Below, one piece after another: positions 15,906-25,608 of a DNA stretch of 29,890 nucleotides. The stretch is from Prevotella sp. UBA5379 (lineage in GTDB: Bacteria; Bacteroidota; Bacteroidia; Bacteroidales; Bacteroidaceae), in NCBI GenBank assembly GCA_002409785.1, contig DHOX01000052.1:48500-78389 (forward strand), written 5' to 3'. Position numbers and translations under genes: made by a program. Below the pieces are notes generated by a model. The model saw only the letters and a program-made list of their open reading frames with translations. It was not told where the DNA came from and did not search any database. The first letter of the stretch is position 1. The number at the start of each line of letters is the position of its first letter.

Positions 15906-17018
15906 CTATTTACCTGATGCCAGTTGGATGACTTCGTCAGCTATGACATTAGCTGAATCCTTCAATCCCAGTTTTTTAATATTCTCGCTCAGAGAAAGAA
16001 GTTTACGGTCATCCTGGACCAGTTCGAGAGCTTCTTTAAGCAAGACCTGAGAGGCTTCTAGGTCTTTGACATAGACAGCAGCATCCTTATTGACCAGTGC
16101 CATGGCATTTTTAGTCTGATGATCCTCAGCCACGTTAGGGCTGGGGACAAGGATCACCGGTTTTCCGATAAGACAGAACTCGCTGATGCTGCTGGCTCCG
16201 GCACGGCTGATCACCAGGTCAGCTGCTTTATATGCTGCTCCCATATCACTGATGAAGTCAGTGGTGACGAGATTGTCAAGTTTGCCGAAGGCCTTTACGG
16301 CAGCCTCCATCTCTTTGAAGTAATATTTTCCCGTCTGCCAGATCAGTTGCACCTTACTGTTCTTCACCAGGTCAAGGTGTTCCTTTACGCTCTCGTTGAT
16401 GGTTCTTGCTCCGAGGCTTCCCCCTACAAGCAAGATGGTTTTCTTTTCCGGATCCAGTCCGAATCTTTTCCGGGCCTCTTCTTGTGTTATCTTTACGTCC
16501 ACAACGTTTTGGCGGACCGGATTGCCCGTCATGATGATTTTGTCCTGAGGGAAAAACCGTCCCATTCCTTCATAAGCCACACAGATTTTCGAGGCTTTCT
16601 TTGCCAATAGTTTATTGGTTACTCCGGCGTATGAATTTTGCTCCTGGATCAGACATGGAATTCCCTTTTCCGCACATACATTCAAGGTAGGGCCGCTGGC
16701 ATAACCACCTACTCCTACTGCCACCATGGGCTTGAACTTACGGATAATACGTTTAGCCAACTGCTGGCTCTTGAAGATTTTGTAAAGGACAACAAGGTTC
16801 TTCAATAAATGTTTGCGGTCAAAACCGCAGATTGGAAGTCCCTTGATCTCATATCCTGCTGCTGGGACGCGTTGCATTTCCATTCGTCCCTCAGCTCCTA
16901 CAAAGAGAATCTTGGCATCGGGGCGTTTAGCCTTTATCGCATTAGCGATTGATATGGCCGGGAAAATGTGTCCTCCCGTTCCGCCGCCGCTGATGATAAT
17001 CCTGAGTTCTTTGTCCAT
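15906..17018 (-). CDS. murG: UDP-GlcNAc:lipid I N-acetylglucosaminyltransferase
   Basis: Peripheral membrane GT-B glycosyltransferase (GT28) that converts lipid I to lipid II on the inner face of the cytoplasmic membrane. I start it at the ATG at 17018 (370 residues, MDKELRIIISGGGTGGH), because upstream codons in the same frame are low-complexity and do not look like MurG. Motifs: GGGTGGHIFPAISIA (G-loop 1), VGVGGYASGP, QEQNSYAGVTN, GGSLGARTIN (G-loop) and SRAGASSISEF for UDP-GlcNAc binding. A TAATTTTG box lies 22 bp upstream, so it may have its own promoter in the 234-bp gap after ftsW. Confidence 0.96.
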   Translation of the reverse strand: MDKELRIIISGGGTGGHIFPAISIANAIKAKRPDAKILFVGAEGRMEMQRVPAAGYEIKGLPICGFDRKHLLKNLVVLYKIFKSQQLAKRIIRKFKPMVAVGVGGYASGPTLNVCAEKGIPCLIQEQNSYAGVTNKLLAKKASKICVAYEGMGRFFPQDKIIMTGNPVRQNVVDVKITQEEARKRFGLDPEKKTILLVGGSLGARTINESVKEHLDLVKNSKVQLIWQTGKYYFKEMEAAVKAFGKLDNLVTTDFISDMGAAYKAADLVISRAGASSISEFCLIGKPVILVPSPNVAEDHQTKNAMALVNKDAAVYVKDLEASQVLLKEALELVQDDRKLLSLSENIKKLGLKDSANVIADEVIQLASGK

Positions 17019-17039
17019 TGTTTTCTGTTGTTTATTTCG

Positions 17040-17047
17040 CAAAATTA
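17040..17047 (-). promoter_or_regulatory. Possible internal promoter before murG
   Basis: The minus strand reads TAATTTTG (TAnnTTTG), preceded by a nine-T run and lying 22 bp before the murG ATG. No clear -33 TTTG is present at the usual distance. The AT-rich setting makes a chance match possible. Confidence 0.4.
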
Positions 17048-17252
17048 AGCAAAAAAAAATTGTTTTGGTAATTTTTGTGCATTTATTTGACGCCTTTGCA
17101 GATGATAGGAACAGATTTATGTCGTTTCTTTTCGGATTTTCCCGATAAGAAGGACGATTTGATGAGTTTTTACTTCCATCGGTCTTACTTGAAGGTGGAT
17201 CATCGTGCATGGTCATCAAGTAGAAGTCTTATCTTTTTCGAATTCCTGTTTT

Positions 17253-18563
17253 TCAAATGACGGCTCCAGAGTTATCTGTTTTCAGTTTCTGCGGAGATGC
17301 GGTATCTGCCTCTATGGGTTTTTTCTTTTTTGCAAAGCGGCTGATACTCAGGATGACACCTACATAAATGCAATTGATTACCGTTGATGTGCCCCCTTTG
17401 CTGATAAGAGGCAGAGGCTGCCCGGTAACCGGTGCAAGGCCTACGGCTACGAGCATGTTGAATAAAGCCTGTATGACGAGCAGCAGCGCCAGCCCCATAG
17501 CCAGGAATGCCGGGAAATTGTGTTCGCACCGGTTTGCAATCTTTCCTGTCCGGAAGATAAGGATCAGATAAAGGAGCACTACAAAGATAGCACCTTCTAT
17601 TCCCATCTCCTCAATGATGATTGCAAAGATGAAATCGGAGAAGGCCTGGGACAGGAAATCCCTTTCGACAGAATTTCCGGGACCTTTCCCGATGATATTT
17701 GATGAGGCAATCGCGATATTGGCATGTGCTTTCTGGCCATCTTTATCCAGATCTACCTTGTCCGGTGGCACTTCTTTGCTATTGAAAAATCCGTTGATGC
17801 GTGATTTCCACGTGTCAGCACGGTGAAATATTCGGCCGAAGAGTCCCGGACTTTCAGGCTTTTCGGTTACATTTTCGGTCAGACTCTTATTTCCCGGAGC
17901 GGAAGGGTTATCTTTCCCCATAATCATGATTGCCCCGAAAAAAACAAAAACAGCCAGCATAACGATTCCAACCAGTTTCCCGATCTGAGACATCGGAATG
18001 CGCCCGATGACCATCATCCCGAGAATGGTAGCAGACAGGAGCACTGCGGTAGACAGGTTTTCCATCATGATGAGTGGAATAATGAATGCACATACGATCA
18101 GGATATATTTCATTGCCCTTCGATCCGCCCCCTTGTCTGTCTGCATGGCACTCAGGATCTGAGCTACCGCCAGGACCATAGTTCCCTTAGCGACTTCAGA
18201 AGGCTGGAATTCTATGCCGATAAAGTTGATCCAGCGCTGGGCACCATTGGTAGCGTGTCCTGCCAGCAAAACCCATATCAGAGTAATGAAAGAGAAAACC
18301 AACAGAAAGGGTGTAAAGATCTTAAAGTATTTGCAGGGTATATTGAGGGTTACCACCATGAAAAATAATCCGATGATGAGTGTGCCGACATGTTTCAGAA
18401 CAGGACTCCAGTAGTTTCCCCCCCTATAGCTCAGAGAACTTGAGGCCGAATAGACTTCGGTGATACTGATCAGGCAGAGGAAAAAAAATACCATCCAGAT
18501 CACCTTGTCTCCTTTGAAGATATTGGTTATTTTACTTGTTAAATTCTTGCTGTTGGTTGGCAT
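17253..18563 (-). CDS. ftsW: Septal peptidoglycan glycosyltransferase FtsW
   Basis: SEDS-family polytopic membrane protein that polymerises lipid II at the septum with its cognate PBP. The 436 residues include about ten membrane segments and the SEDS signatures NGAQRWINFIGIEFQPSEVAK, GKGPGNSVERDFLSQAFSDFIFAIIIEE and GLAPVTGQPLPLISKGGTS. The large extracytoplasmic loop carries an extra hydrophilic stretch at about residues 216-265, before the conserved AHANIAIASSNIIGKG. RodA is the alternative SEDS member, but its position inside the dcw cluster supports FtsW. Confidence 0.95.
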   Translation of the reverse strand: MPTNSKNLTSKITNIFKGDKVIWMVFFFLCLISITEVYSASSSLSYRGGNYWSPVLKHVGTLIIGLFFMVVTLNIPCKYFKIFTPFLLVFSFITLIWVLLAGHATNGAQRWINFIGIEFQPSEVAKGTMVLAVAQILSAMQTDKGADRRAMKYILIVCAFIIPLIMMENLSTAVLLSATILGMMVIGRIPMSQIGKLVGIVMLAVFVFFGAIMIMGKDNPSAPGNKSLTENVTEKPESPGLFGRIFHRADTWKSRINGFFNSKEVPPDKVDLDKDGQKAHANIAIASSNIIGKGPGNSVERDFLSQAFSDFIFAIIIEEMGIEGAIFVVLLYLILIFRTGKIANRCEHNFPAFLAMGLALLLVIQALFNMLVAVGLAPVTGQPLPLISKGGTSTVINCIYVGVILSISRFAKKKKPIEADTASPQKLKTDNSGAVI

Positions 18564-18628
18564 GAAATTTGTGTTGTTTTCAATTTTTTCTTTTATAAAG
18601 ATTGAACCATTGGAAGGTGTAGATGACT

Positions 18629-19960
18629 TTACAAACTCCTGACGAGGGCTTTAAACTGGTCACCACGGTCTTCCATGCAGGTAAACAGGTCAAAACTGGC
18701 GCAGCACGGGCTGAGCAGAACGGTCTCTCCCGGTTTAGCCATTTCGTAACAAGCCTGCACACAGTCTTTCATGTTATGGGTATCGCGGACCGGCAGGCCC
18801 AGTGAGTCAAAGTTCTTATGAAGTTTAGTATTATCTTTGCCAAGATAGACCAGTGCAACACATTTCTGTTTGACCAGATCCATAATATGATGATAGTCGT
18901 TCCCCTTATCCTTGCCTCCGAGAATCAGGATCGTCGGGGTTTTCATGCTTTCCAGTGCATACCAGCAGGCATCCACATTCGTGGCCTTTGAGTCGTTGAT
19001 ATATTGTACTCCGGCAACCTTGCAGACCTTTTCAAGTCGATGAGGAACACCTGGAAAGTCACTCAGACTCTTACGGATAACCTCCTTTTTGATTCCCGCA
19101 ATATTGGAAGCCAGACCGGCAGCCAGGCTGTTATAGATGTTGTGTTTACCTGTCAGACTCAGTTCTTCCTGTTCCATATTGAATGGAGTGGGGTATTCGA
19201 GTCGGTATTGGCCGTCCTCGATGTAACCTATCGATCCTTTTTCCTTAAGTTCTGAAAACGGGCAGGGCACGGCCTTGATGTCATATTTCTTCAGTTCTTT
19301 CGCAATGACAGGGTCATCGTTCCAAAAGATGAAGTGATCGTCATGTGTCTGGTTCTGCGTAATACGCATTTTTGCCGATGCGTAGTTCTCAAACTTGAAG
19401 TCGTAGCGGTCAAGGTGGTCCGGGGTAATATTCAGCAGAATAGCAATATTGGCATGGAAATCATACATGTTATCCAGTTGGAAACTGCTGAGCTCAATGA
19501 TATAATATTCATGTGGATCCTCAGCCACCTGGAGAGCCAGGCTCCTGCCGATGTTACCGGCGAGGCCGGCATCATAACCGGCTTTTTTGAAGATATGATA
19601 GATGAGCGAGGTGGTCGTTGTCTTGCCATTGCTGCCGGTAATACAAATCATCTTAGAATGGGTATAACGGCCGGCGAACTCGATCTCGCTGATGATATGT
19701 GTACCCTGCTTGATCAGCATCTGTACGATAGGAGCTTCTTTAGGGATACCCGGACTCTTGATGACCTCATCAGCGTTGAGAATTTTCTCTTTGGAGTTCT
19801 GCCCTTCTTCCCAGGCGATGCCATGATCATTCATCAGTTCCTTGTACTTATCTTTTATTTTGCCACTGTCAGAGACAAATGTGTCAAAACCTTCCTTCTT
19901 GGCCAGGACAGCAGCGCCACTGCCACTTTCTCCTGCACCTAATATAACAATTCTGCTCAT
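18629..19960 (-). CDS. murD: UDP-MurNAc-L-alanine--D-glutamate ligase
   Basis: Cytoplasmic ATP-dependent ligase that adds D-Glu to UDP-MurNAc-L-Ala. The 443-residue protein has the N-terminal GAGESGSGAAVLAKKEGF, the P-loop ITGSNGKTTTTSLIYHI, ELSSFQLD in the central domain, PHRLEKV, NDSKATN (typical MurD) and the C-terminal LLSPCCASFD. It starts at the ATG at 19960. A 143-bp gap separates it from mraY and a 65-bp gap from ftsW, with no gene in either. Confidence 0.97.
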   Translation of the reverse strand: MSRIVILGAGESGSGAAVLAKKEGFDTFVSDSGKIKDKYKELMNDHGIAWEEGQNSKEKILNADEVIKSPGIPKEAPIVQMLIKQGTHIISEIEFAGRYTHSKMICITGSNGKTTTTSLIYHIFKKAGYDAGLAGNIGRSLALQVAEDPHEYYIIELSSFQLDNMYDFHANIAILLNITPDHLDRYDFKFENYASAKMRITQNQTHDDHFIFWNDDPVIAKELKKYDIKAVPCPFSELKEKGSIGYIEDGQYRLEYPTPFNMEQEELSLTGKHNIYNSLAAGLASNIAGIKKEVIRKSLSDFPGVPHRLEKVCKVAGVQYINDSKATNVDACWYALESMKTPTILILGGKDKGNDYHHIMDLVKQKCVALVYLGKDNTKLHKNFDSLGLPVRDTHNMKDCVQACYEMAKPGETVLLSPCCASFDLFTCMEDRGDQFKALVRSL

Positions 19961-20103
19961 AACTGCAACGTTTATTTGTTCTTTACTATTTTACCACGAT
20001 TTTCACGTGTATCTAAACACTTCCTTCCTGATTTCTGGAGAAGTTCTTCAACCTTTAGCTGAGGCTTCCGCTATCCTTCCTGGAAAGATATGCTTTTGTT
20101 CTT

Positions 20104-21375
20104 TTACCGGATCTTCAGGGTGATGATGGTCAAAGCTGCAAGGATGATGGAGATGATCCAGAAGCGGACCGTGATTTTTGCCTCATGGTAGACGGCCGTC
20201 GGTTTTTTAATTAAATAGTGAGTGTCTGGGGCCAACTGGTCCTGCTGCGTCCTGTAATGGTCATGGAGAGGAGCGCGTTTCAGGATACGTTGCTTGATGC
20301 CTCTCCTGGATCCCACCTTGGCATAGTAGACCTGGACGATCACACTCAAGCTCTCTATGAGGAAGATCCCACACAGGATAGGAAGTAAGAGCTCCTTTTT
20401 GATAAGGACAGCCCCGACACCGATAATTCCCCCGATGGTGAGTGATCCGGTATCTCCCATGAAGATCTGTGCAGGATAAGCATTATACCATAGGAATCCG
20501 ATGAGAGCGCCGACGAAAGCACAGAAAAATACGACCAGCTCCTGTGCCCCCGGAATATACATAATGTTGAGGTAGGCAGCCAGATTAATGTGAGAGCTCA
20601 CGTATGCAAGAATACCCAGTGTGACCCCGATGATGGCTGAATTACCTGCACACATACCATCCATCCCGTCATTCAGGTTTGCTCCATTGGATACAGCTGT
20701 GACGATAAATATCGTGACAAAGACAAAGAGTACCCAGCCTGCTGCAACCTTGTGTTTTCCGCAAAAACTCATAACCCTGGAATAGTCAAGGTTATGTCCC
20801 TTTACAAAAGGAATAGTTGTTTTTAGTGATTTTCGGGCTTTTGCTCTGTGCTTGATGACGACTTCCTGTCCGTTTTGCTTTTCGATAGCCAGGTTTTCAT
20901 TGATCTTGACATCTGGAGAAGCCCAGAGGACAAGTCCTACGATCAGACCGATACTGACCTGACCGAAGATCTTGTATTTTCCCTTCAGACCCTCTTTATT
21001 CTTTCTGAATATCTTGATAAAGTCATCCATTCCACCAAGGAATCCCAGCCAGACGGTTGTGATGATCATCAATAACAGATAGATGTTCCGCAAGCGTCCC
21101 AGCAGCAGAACCGGTATCAGGATGGCGACAATGATGATGATCCCGCCCATGGAGGGGACACCGACTTTTTTGACTCCAAAGGGATCGATGCTGGCATCAC
21201 GCTGAGTTTCTGTAATTTGCTTACGTTTCAGGAATTTGATGAATTTTTCTCCGAACCATGCTGAGATGACCAATGACAGAATTAAGGCTAACAAGGCCCT
21301 GAAGGAGATATACCCCCATAGACGAGAACCGGAAATCCCAAACTGATCCAAAAATCTGAATAGATAGTATAGCAT
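20104..21375 (-). CDS. mraY: Phospho-MurNAc-pentapeptide transferase
   Basis: Polytopic membrane enzyme that transfers phospho-MurNAc-pentapeptide to undecaprenyl phosphate, forming lipid I. Motifs: PSMGGI, GGMDDFIKIFRKNKEGLKGKYK (catalytic Asp pair 117-118), NLNDGMDGMCAG and FMGDTGSLTIGG. Its 423 residues exceed the roughly 360 of E. coli MraY, mainly through a hydrophilic insert at about residues 154-198 (KINENLAIEKQNGQEVVIK onward) after the fourth or fifth membrane segment. From family knowledge, Bacteroidetes MraY proteins are generally this long. It lies 24 bp after murE. Confidence 0.96.
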   Translation of the reverse strand: MLYYLFRFLDQFGISGSRLWGYISFRALLALILSLVISAWFGEKFIKFLKRKQITETQRDASIDPFGVKKVGVPSMGGIIIIVAILIPVLLLGRLRNIYLLLMIITTVWLGFLGGMDDFIKIFRKNKEGLKGKYKIFGQVSIGLIVGLVLWASPDVKINENLAIEKQNGQEVVIKHRAKARKSLKTTIPFVKGHNLDYSRVMSFCGKHKVAAGWVLFVFVTIFIVTAVSNGANLNDGMDGMCAGNSAIIGVTLGILAYVSSHINLAAYLNIMYIPGAQELVVFFCAFVGALIGFLWYNAYPAQIFMGDTGSLTIGGIIGVGAVLIKKELLLPILCGIFLIESLSVIVQVYYAKVGSRRGIKQRILKRAPLHDHYRTQQDQLAPDTHYLIKKPTAVYHEAKITVRFWIISIILAALTIITLKIR

Positions 21376-21399
21376 TTTTTCTTTGTTAGAGATTTTTAA

Positions 21400-22860
21400 T
21401 TATTTGTTGGGAATACCGAAGATGTCCCTCAGAATTTCCCTGTCGTCAAAATGATGCTTGATACCCTTGACATCCTGATAAGTTTCATGGCCCTTGCCGG
21501 CAACGAGGACCACGTCCCCTTTTCTGGCCATGGCGCATGCTGTCTTAATGGCTTCTTTCCGGTCAACGATTGTGATGACCTTTTTCTTTTGTTGCTCATT
21601 CAGGCCAGCGATCATGTCGTTGATAATATCCTGTGGTTCCTCGAAACGAGGATTATCCGTCGTGATAATGACCTGATCACTTTGTCTGACCGCTTCTTGG
21701 GCCATCATCGGGCGCTTGCCCTTGTCCCGGTTACCACCGGCACCGCATACGGTAATGACCCTTCCCTTTCCATTCAGCACTTCGTGAATGGCATTGAGAA
21801 CATTTTCAATGGCATCAGGTGTATGAGCATAATCGACGATCGCCGTAAATCCTTCTGGGGAATGGACGGGTTCCAGGCGGCCGCGGACACTGTGCAGCGT
21901 GCTCATCGCAACGAGGACGTCTTCAGGCTTCTTGCCCAGCATGACCGCTGCACCATAGACGGCCAACAGGTTGCTGACATTGAATTTGCCGATAAATTGT
22001 ACGGCTACTTCCTTCCCGTTAATTTCCAGAAGCATGCCTTCGAAATGAAACTCCAGAATCTTAGCTCTGAAATCAGCCATCTTGCAGATAGAGTAGGTCT
22101 TAATGGTCGCTTTTGTGTTCTGGACCATGATCATGCCATTTTTATCATCTGCATTGGTGATAGCGAAAGCATCCTTTGACAACCCGTCGAAGAAAGCTTT
22201 TTTAGCATTACGGTAATTCTCAAAGGTCTTATGGTAATCGAGATGGTCACGGGTGAGATTCGTGAAGAGTGCTCCTTTGAATTTCAGTCCGCCGATCCTT
22301 TTCTGATGAATAGCATGAGAAGAACATTCCATAAAAGCATATTGGCAGCCAGCCTTGACCATCTCACTGAGAAGTTCATTCAGTTCGATAGGGTCAGGCG
22401 TCGTATGGTCAGCGGGATAAGGTTTGTCATCAACATAATTGATGACCGTGGATAACAGACCGCATTTATAGCCGAATTTCCGGAACAGATGATAGAGTAA
22501 GGTAGCTACGGTAGTCTTGCCATTGGTCCCGGTGACGCCTACCAGGGTCAGATGTCTGGAAGGATCACCATAGAATAAGGTAGTCACCTTTCCTACTGCA
22601 TCTTCTGTGTCAGCAACTTGTACGAAGGTTATTCCGTCAGGAATCTGATCCGGCAGATCAATGCAGAGGATAGCGGTTGCTCCTGCATTTATGGCAGTAG
22701 ATATAAACCGATGGCCGTCCACTTGAGTGCCTCTTTCTGCTATGAACAGGAACCCTTTCTTTACTTTCCGGGAGTCTATCTGGACACCTTGAATCTCAAT
22801 GTCAGCATCACCGATGATTTGAGTCGGTCTGATGTTTTTTAATAGTTCTGATAATTTCAT
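21400..22860 (-). CDS. murE: UDP-MurNAc-tripeptide synthetase (meso-diaminopimelate type)
   Basis: Cytoplasmic ligase that adds the third stem-peptide residue to UDP-MurNAc-L-Ala-D-Glu. The 486-residue protein has the N-terminal VQIDSRKVKKGFLFIA, the P-loop VTGTNGKTTVATLLYHL, MECSSHAIHQKRI, DYAHTPDAIENVL and the substrate-selecting DNPRFEEP. In this family DNPR marks meso-diaminopimelate rather than lysine. This fits the A1gamma-type wall expected for Bacteroidetes. It lies 41 bp after ftsI and 24 bp before mraY. Confidence 0.97.
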   Translation of the reverse strand: MKLSELLKNIRPTQIIGDADIEIQGVQIDSRKVKKGFLFIAERGTQVDGHRFISTAINAGATAILCIDLPDQIPDGITFVQVADTEDAVGKVTTLFYGDPSRHLTLVGVTGTNGKTTVATLLYHLFRKFGYKCGLLSTVINYVDDKPYPADHTTPDPIELNELLSEMVKAGCQYAFMECSSHAIHQKRIGGLKFKGALFTNLTRDHLDYHKTFENYRNAKKAFFDGLSKDAFAITNADDKNGMIMVQNTKATIKTYSICKMADFRAKILEFHFEGMLLEINGKEVAVQFIGKFNVSNLLAVYGAAVMLGKKPEDVLVAMSTLHSVRGRLEPVHSPEGFTAIVDYAHTPDAIENVLNAIHEVLNGKGRVITVCGAGGNRDKGKRPMMAQEAVRQSDQVIITTDNPRFEEPQDIINDMIAGLNEQQKKKVITIVDRKEAIKTACAMARKGDVVLVAGKGHETYQDVKGIKHHFDDREILRDIFGIPNK

Positions 22861-22901
22861 AATTATGATGCTTCTTTATTTTCAGATTAATCCGTTTGGT
22901 T

Positions 22902-25064
22902 TTATTTATTTTCCAAGATTAAATCACAACTTTCACCTTTTCGTATTTTATGTCCCGGGGGCAGACTCTGACTGACGACTTCTCCACATCCGTGGATCCT
23001 GACTTTTACGCCTCTGCTTTCAATCAGATAGACAGCGTCTCTGGCTCCCATATCACTTACATCCGGTATCTCGGATTTACTATATGATGGGGTACGATAA
23101 AGGGTGAGTTTACGATGGTTAATGTCTTTGGCTCTCCCCCAGATCGGATTTCCATCAGCATAGTTTCCATCCCAGTCTGAATTGGTGGGAATGCCGATAT
23201 GTGAAAGAACGTAATCAGCTGCCAGAATATTGCCCGATTTCACCTCTGGGACAAAAACTGAAGCAGAATCACGGGCAGCACTGACGGATAGTTTCAAGTT
23301 TTGGGACATGATTCCTTCGGCAATATTGTGGAAGACAACACCACTCATTCCTCCTCCGGATGCCGGTGAGCCTGATTTCTGAATACACACAATACAACTG
23401 TATTTTGGATCATTGGAGGGGAAATACCCCGCAAAACTCAGCAGATAGTTGACCCCACCAGTTTTATAACCGTTTGCTCCTTTTGATATCTGTGCTGTTC
23501 CTGTCTTTCCGGAAACTTCAAATGATTTTGAGCCGGCTTTCTTCCCAAGTCCTACACTGACGACCTGTCTGAGAATAGTTTGTATTTCGTGCAGTGTCTT
23601 ATCCTTACAGATATGCTGCCTCATCACTTCCGGTGGAAGTTCCATAATGGTTTTCCCGTCCTTGACCACTCGTTGTACAAACCTCGGCCGCATCATGACG
23701 CCATTGTTGGCAATCGTGTTATAGAAGGTCAGCATTGAGATGGGCGGGACCTCTGTCTCGTATCCTATACTCATCCATGGCAGAGCCGTGCGGCTCCAGT
23801 TATCATATTCTCCGTGATGGTTCTTATGCGGCATTCGTATACGGGCAGGGGTTGCCCCTACCAATGGAATCCCCAAATTGTCAGCGAGACCAGTGCGGTA
23901 AAGACCTCTGACGAATTTTTCAGGATCATTCCGATAGTGGTCATCAATGATTCTGCTTACACCGACATTAGAACTGTACCATAATGTCTGGGGTAGGGTC
24001 AGGATGCCATAGCCCCCTCGCCGCCAGTTGTGATCTTTCATCAGTCTTCCATACATGTTCCATACTCCGTCACCGGTGTTGACTTGATAGGTCGTGTCCA
24101 CCACGCCGTCATCCAACGCAACCATTATGCTGGCGGGTTTGAACACGGATCCAGGTTCCAGCAGGTCACTAACGGCATGGTTGTGAATCTCCCGATATTT
24201 TCCGTCAAAACATTTATCCATGTTGACGATGGCCTTAATGTCACCCGTCTTTACTTCCATGACGATAGCGACTCCAACATTGCCGTTGATCTTTTCCAGT
24301 TCATTTACTACAGCCCGTTCAGCAATGTCCTGCATATTGACATCCAGCGTAGTGACGATATCTGCTCCGTCGATAGGAGGGGTATCCGTGATGTTCAGGA
24401 ATCGGTTACGTACCTTTCTGCGGTGGACGATACCGTTCTGTCCTCTAAGAATAGAATCATAGGAAAGCTCCAGTCCGAAGCGGGCCGTATCCTTTGCGCC
24501 GAACATAGCCCCGATCGTGCGGCTGGCCAGCGATCCATAAGATCGTTTACGGGAATCAAATTCTTCCCAGTGGAATCCGCTCTTATCCGGAGGAAGGCGG
24601 AATACCGGAAAACTTGCGATCTGTGTAAAGGTATCATAATCAATCCGCTTGTCCCAGATAGGCCAGTGACGGCTTTTCCGGGCACGCCCCTCATTAAGAT
24701 GGAGTTTAAAATATCCAGCCCCCTTCTCCGGAAAGATCCTGTGTAGTTCCATACAGATGGAATCTTCCTTTTCGTCCCAGAGCGTGTCATTTTCAGCCTG
24801 ATGCAAGGCTACAAAATCCATATAGATCTTGAATTCCGGAAGACTGCTGGCAAGCAGTTTTCCATTACAACTCAGGATATTACCGCGGTTAGGTTTTACG
24901 CATACCGAATCTCTCTTGACCCGGTCAGCTACCTTCATCCAATAGTCATGTTTGGCGGTCATCAGATAAACGGTTTTACCAAGTATGACAAGGGCTAGAA
25001 GAGATAGCAGGATGGCAATGGCCCTGTAACGTGGTACGACCTTTTTAGAATCAAAATTATTCAT
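22902..25064 (-). CDS. ftsI: Division-specific penicillin-binding protein (PBP3/FtsI type) with PASTA domain
   Basis: Septal peptidoglycan transpeptidase, anchored by one membrane segment (AIAILLSLLALVILGKTVYL). With the ATG at 25064 it has 720 residues: a pedestal domain, a class B transpeptidase with SVFK (nucleophile Ser306), SSN (364-366) and KTGTAQ (520-525), and a C-terminal PASTA-type region beginning IPDVSDMGARDAVYLIESRG. The same frame is open 14 codons further upstream, but those codons overlap the ftsL-like gene. The 25064 start gives an 8-bp overlap (ATGAATAA), consistent with coupling. It is the likely partner of FtsW. Methicillin-type resistance is not indicated. Confidence 0.95.
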   Translation of the reverse strand: MNNFDSKKVVPRYRAIAILLSLLALVILGKTVYLMTAKHDYWMKVADRVKRDSVCVKPNRGNILSCNGKLLASSLPEFKIYMDFVALHQAENDTLWDEKEDSICMELHRIFPEKGAGYFKLHLNEGRARKSRHWPIWDKRIDYDTFTQIASFPVFRLPPDKSGFHWEEFDSRKRSYGSLASRTIGAMFGAKDTARFGLELSYDSILRGQNGIVHRRKVRNRFLNITDTPPIDGADIVTTLDVNMQDIAERAVVNELEKINGNVGVAIVMEVKTGDIKAIVNMDKCFDGKYREIHNHAVSDLLEPGSVFKPASIMVALDDGVVDTTYQVNTGDGVWNMYGRLMKDHNWRRGGYGILTLPQTLWYSSNVGVSRIIDDHYRNDPEKFVRGLYRTGLADNLGIPLVGATPARIRMPHKNHHGEYDNWSRTALPWMSIGYETEVPPISMLTFYNTIANNGVMMRPRFVQRVVKDGKTIMELPPEVMRQHICKDKTLHEIQTILRQVVSVGLGKKAGSKSFEVSGKTGTAQISKGANGYKTGGVNYLLSFAGYFPSNDPKYSCIVCIQKSGSPASGGGMSGVVFHNIAEGIMSQNLKLSVSAARDSASVFVPEVKSGNILAADYVLSHIGIPTNSDWDGNYADGNPIWGRAKDINHRKLTLYRTPSYSKSEIPDVSDMGARDAVYLIESRGVKVRIHGCGEVVSQSLPPGHKIRKGESCDLILENK

Positions 25065-25608
25065 CTTTATCAGGAACGTTGATGATATAAGGAGGCTGGC
25101 TTGCAATGTGCAGAGCGCTGTCCTTATTGTTTTTCAAGAGATCCAGGACCTGACTCTCACGGCTTTTCTCCGTAAGTTGACTGCTGCTGGAAAGTGCCTG
25201 GTATTTTGCATTTTGGAGTTCTGTTTGCAAATTGCTGATTTCTATGAGATCTTTTTGGATACCGTATCGGTTAGAAATATAGACGATAATGAAGGCTACG
25301 ATGAGTACGATGAGCCCCATCTGATTACGGATAAACCTGGCATTGAGAATATCTCCACCGAGGATTTTCTTAAGAGTGAAATTGGAAGAATGGGGGGCTT
25401 CATATTCTGTGGCTTCTTGGGCGATAGCTTCTTTGAAAGTCTTTTCGTTATCCACATCATTCCGGGAGGTATCATGATCGTCCATTGACGATTTGTCAGC
25501 ATCCGCCTTTTCCGTAGGATGTGACTGCCCGGAAGACTGTCCGATCATAGCCTTTTTCAAGGATTGGTCTTTCTTCTTATGAGGATCAATATGTGAATTT
25601 TCTTTCAT
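25057..25608 (-). CDS. ftsL: FtsL-like bitopic division protein
   Basis: A 183-residue protein with the FtsL layout: cytoplasmic N-terminus, one membrane segment (residues about 97-112, MGLIVLIVAFIIVYIS) and a periplasmic coiled coil (IQKDLIEISNLQTELQNAKY). FtsL normally binds the FtsB/FtsQ partners and activates FtsWI. The cytoplasmic part is unusually long, about 96 polar residues rich in Asp, Lys and Ser (probably disordered). The assignment rests on topology and its place between rsmH (4-bp ATGA overlap) and the division PBP (8-bp overlap), not on sequence identity. Confidence 0.75.
   Translation of the reverse strand: MKENSHIDPHKKKDQSLKKAMIGQSSGQSHPTEKADADKSSMDDHDTSRNDVDNEKTFKEAIAQEATEYEAPHSSNFTLKKILGGDILNARFIRNQMGLIVLIVAFIIVYISNRYGIQKDLIEISNLQTELQNAKYQALSSSSQLTEKSRESQVLDLLKNNKDSALHIASQPPYIINVPDKDE

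Noticed and set aside
17018..17219. An upstream extension of murG by 67 codons
   Set aside because: The extension is unlike MurG, and the family start GGGTGGH follows directly after the ATG at 17018.
19970..20100. A coding-like minus-strand stretch in the mraY-murD gap
   Set aside because: It opens only after an in-frame stop, has no start codon and encodes about 30 residues without recognisable similarity.
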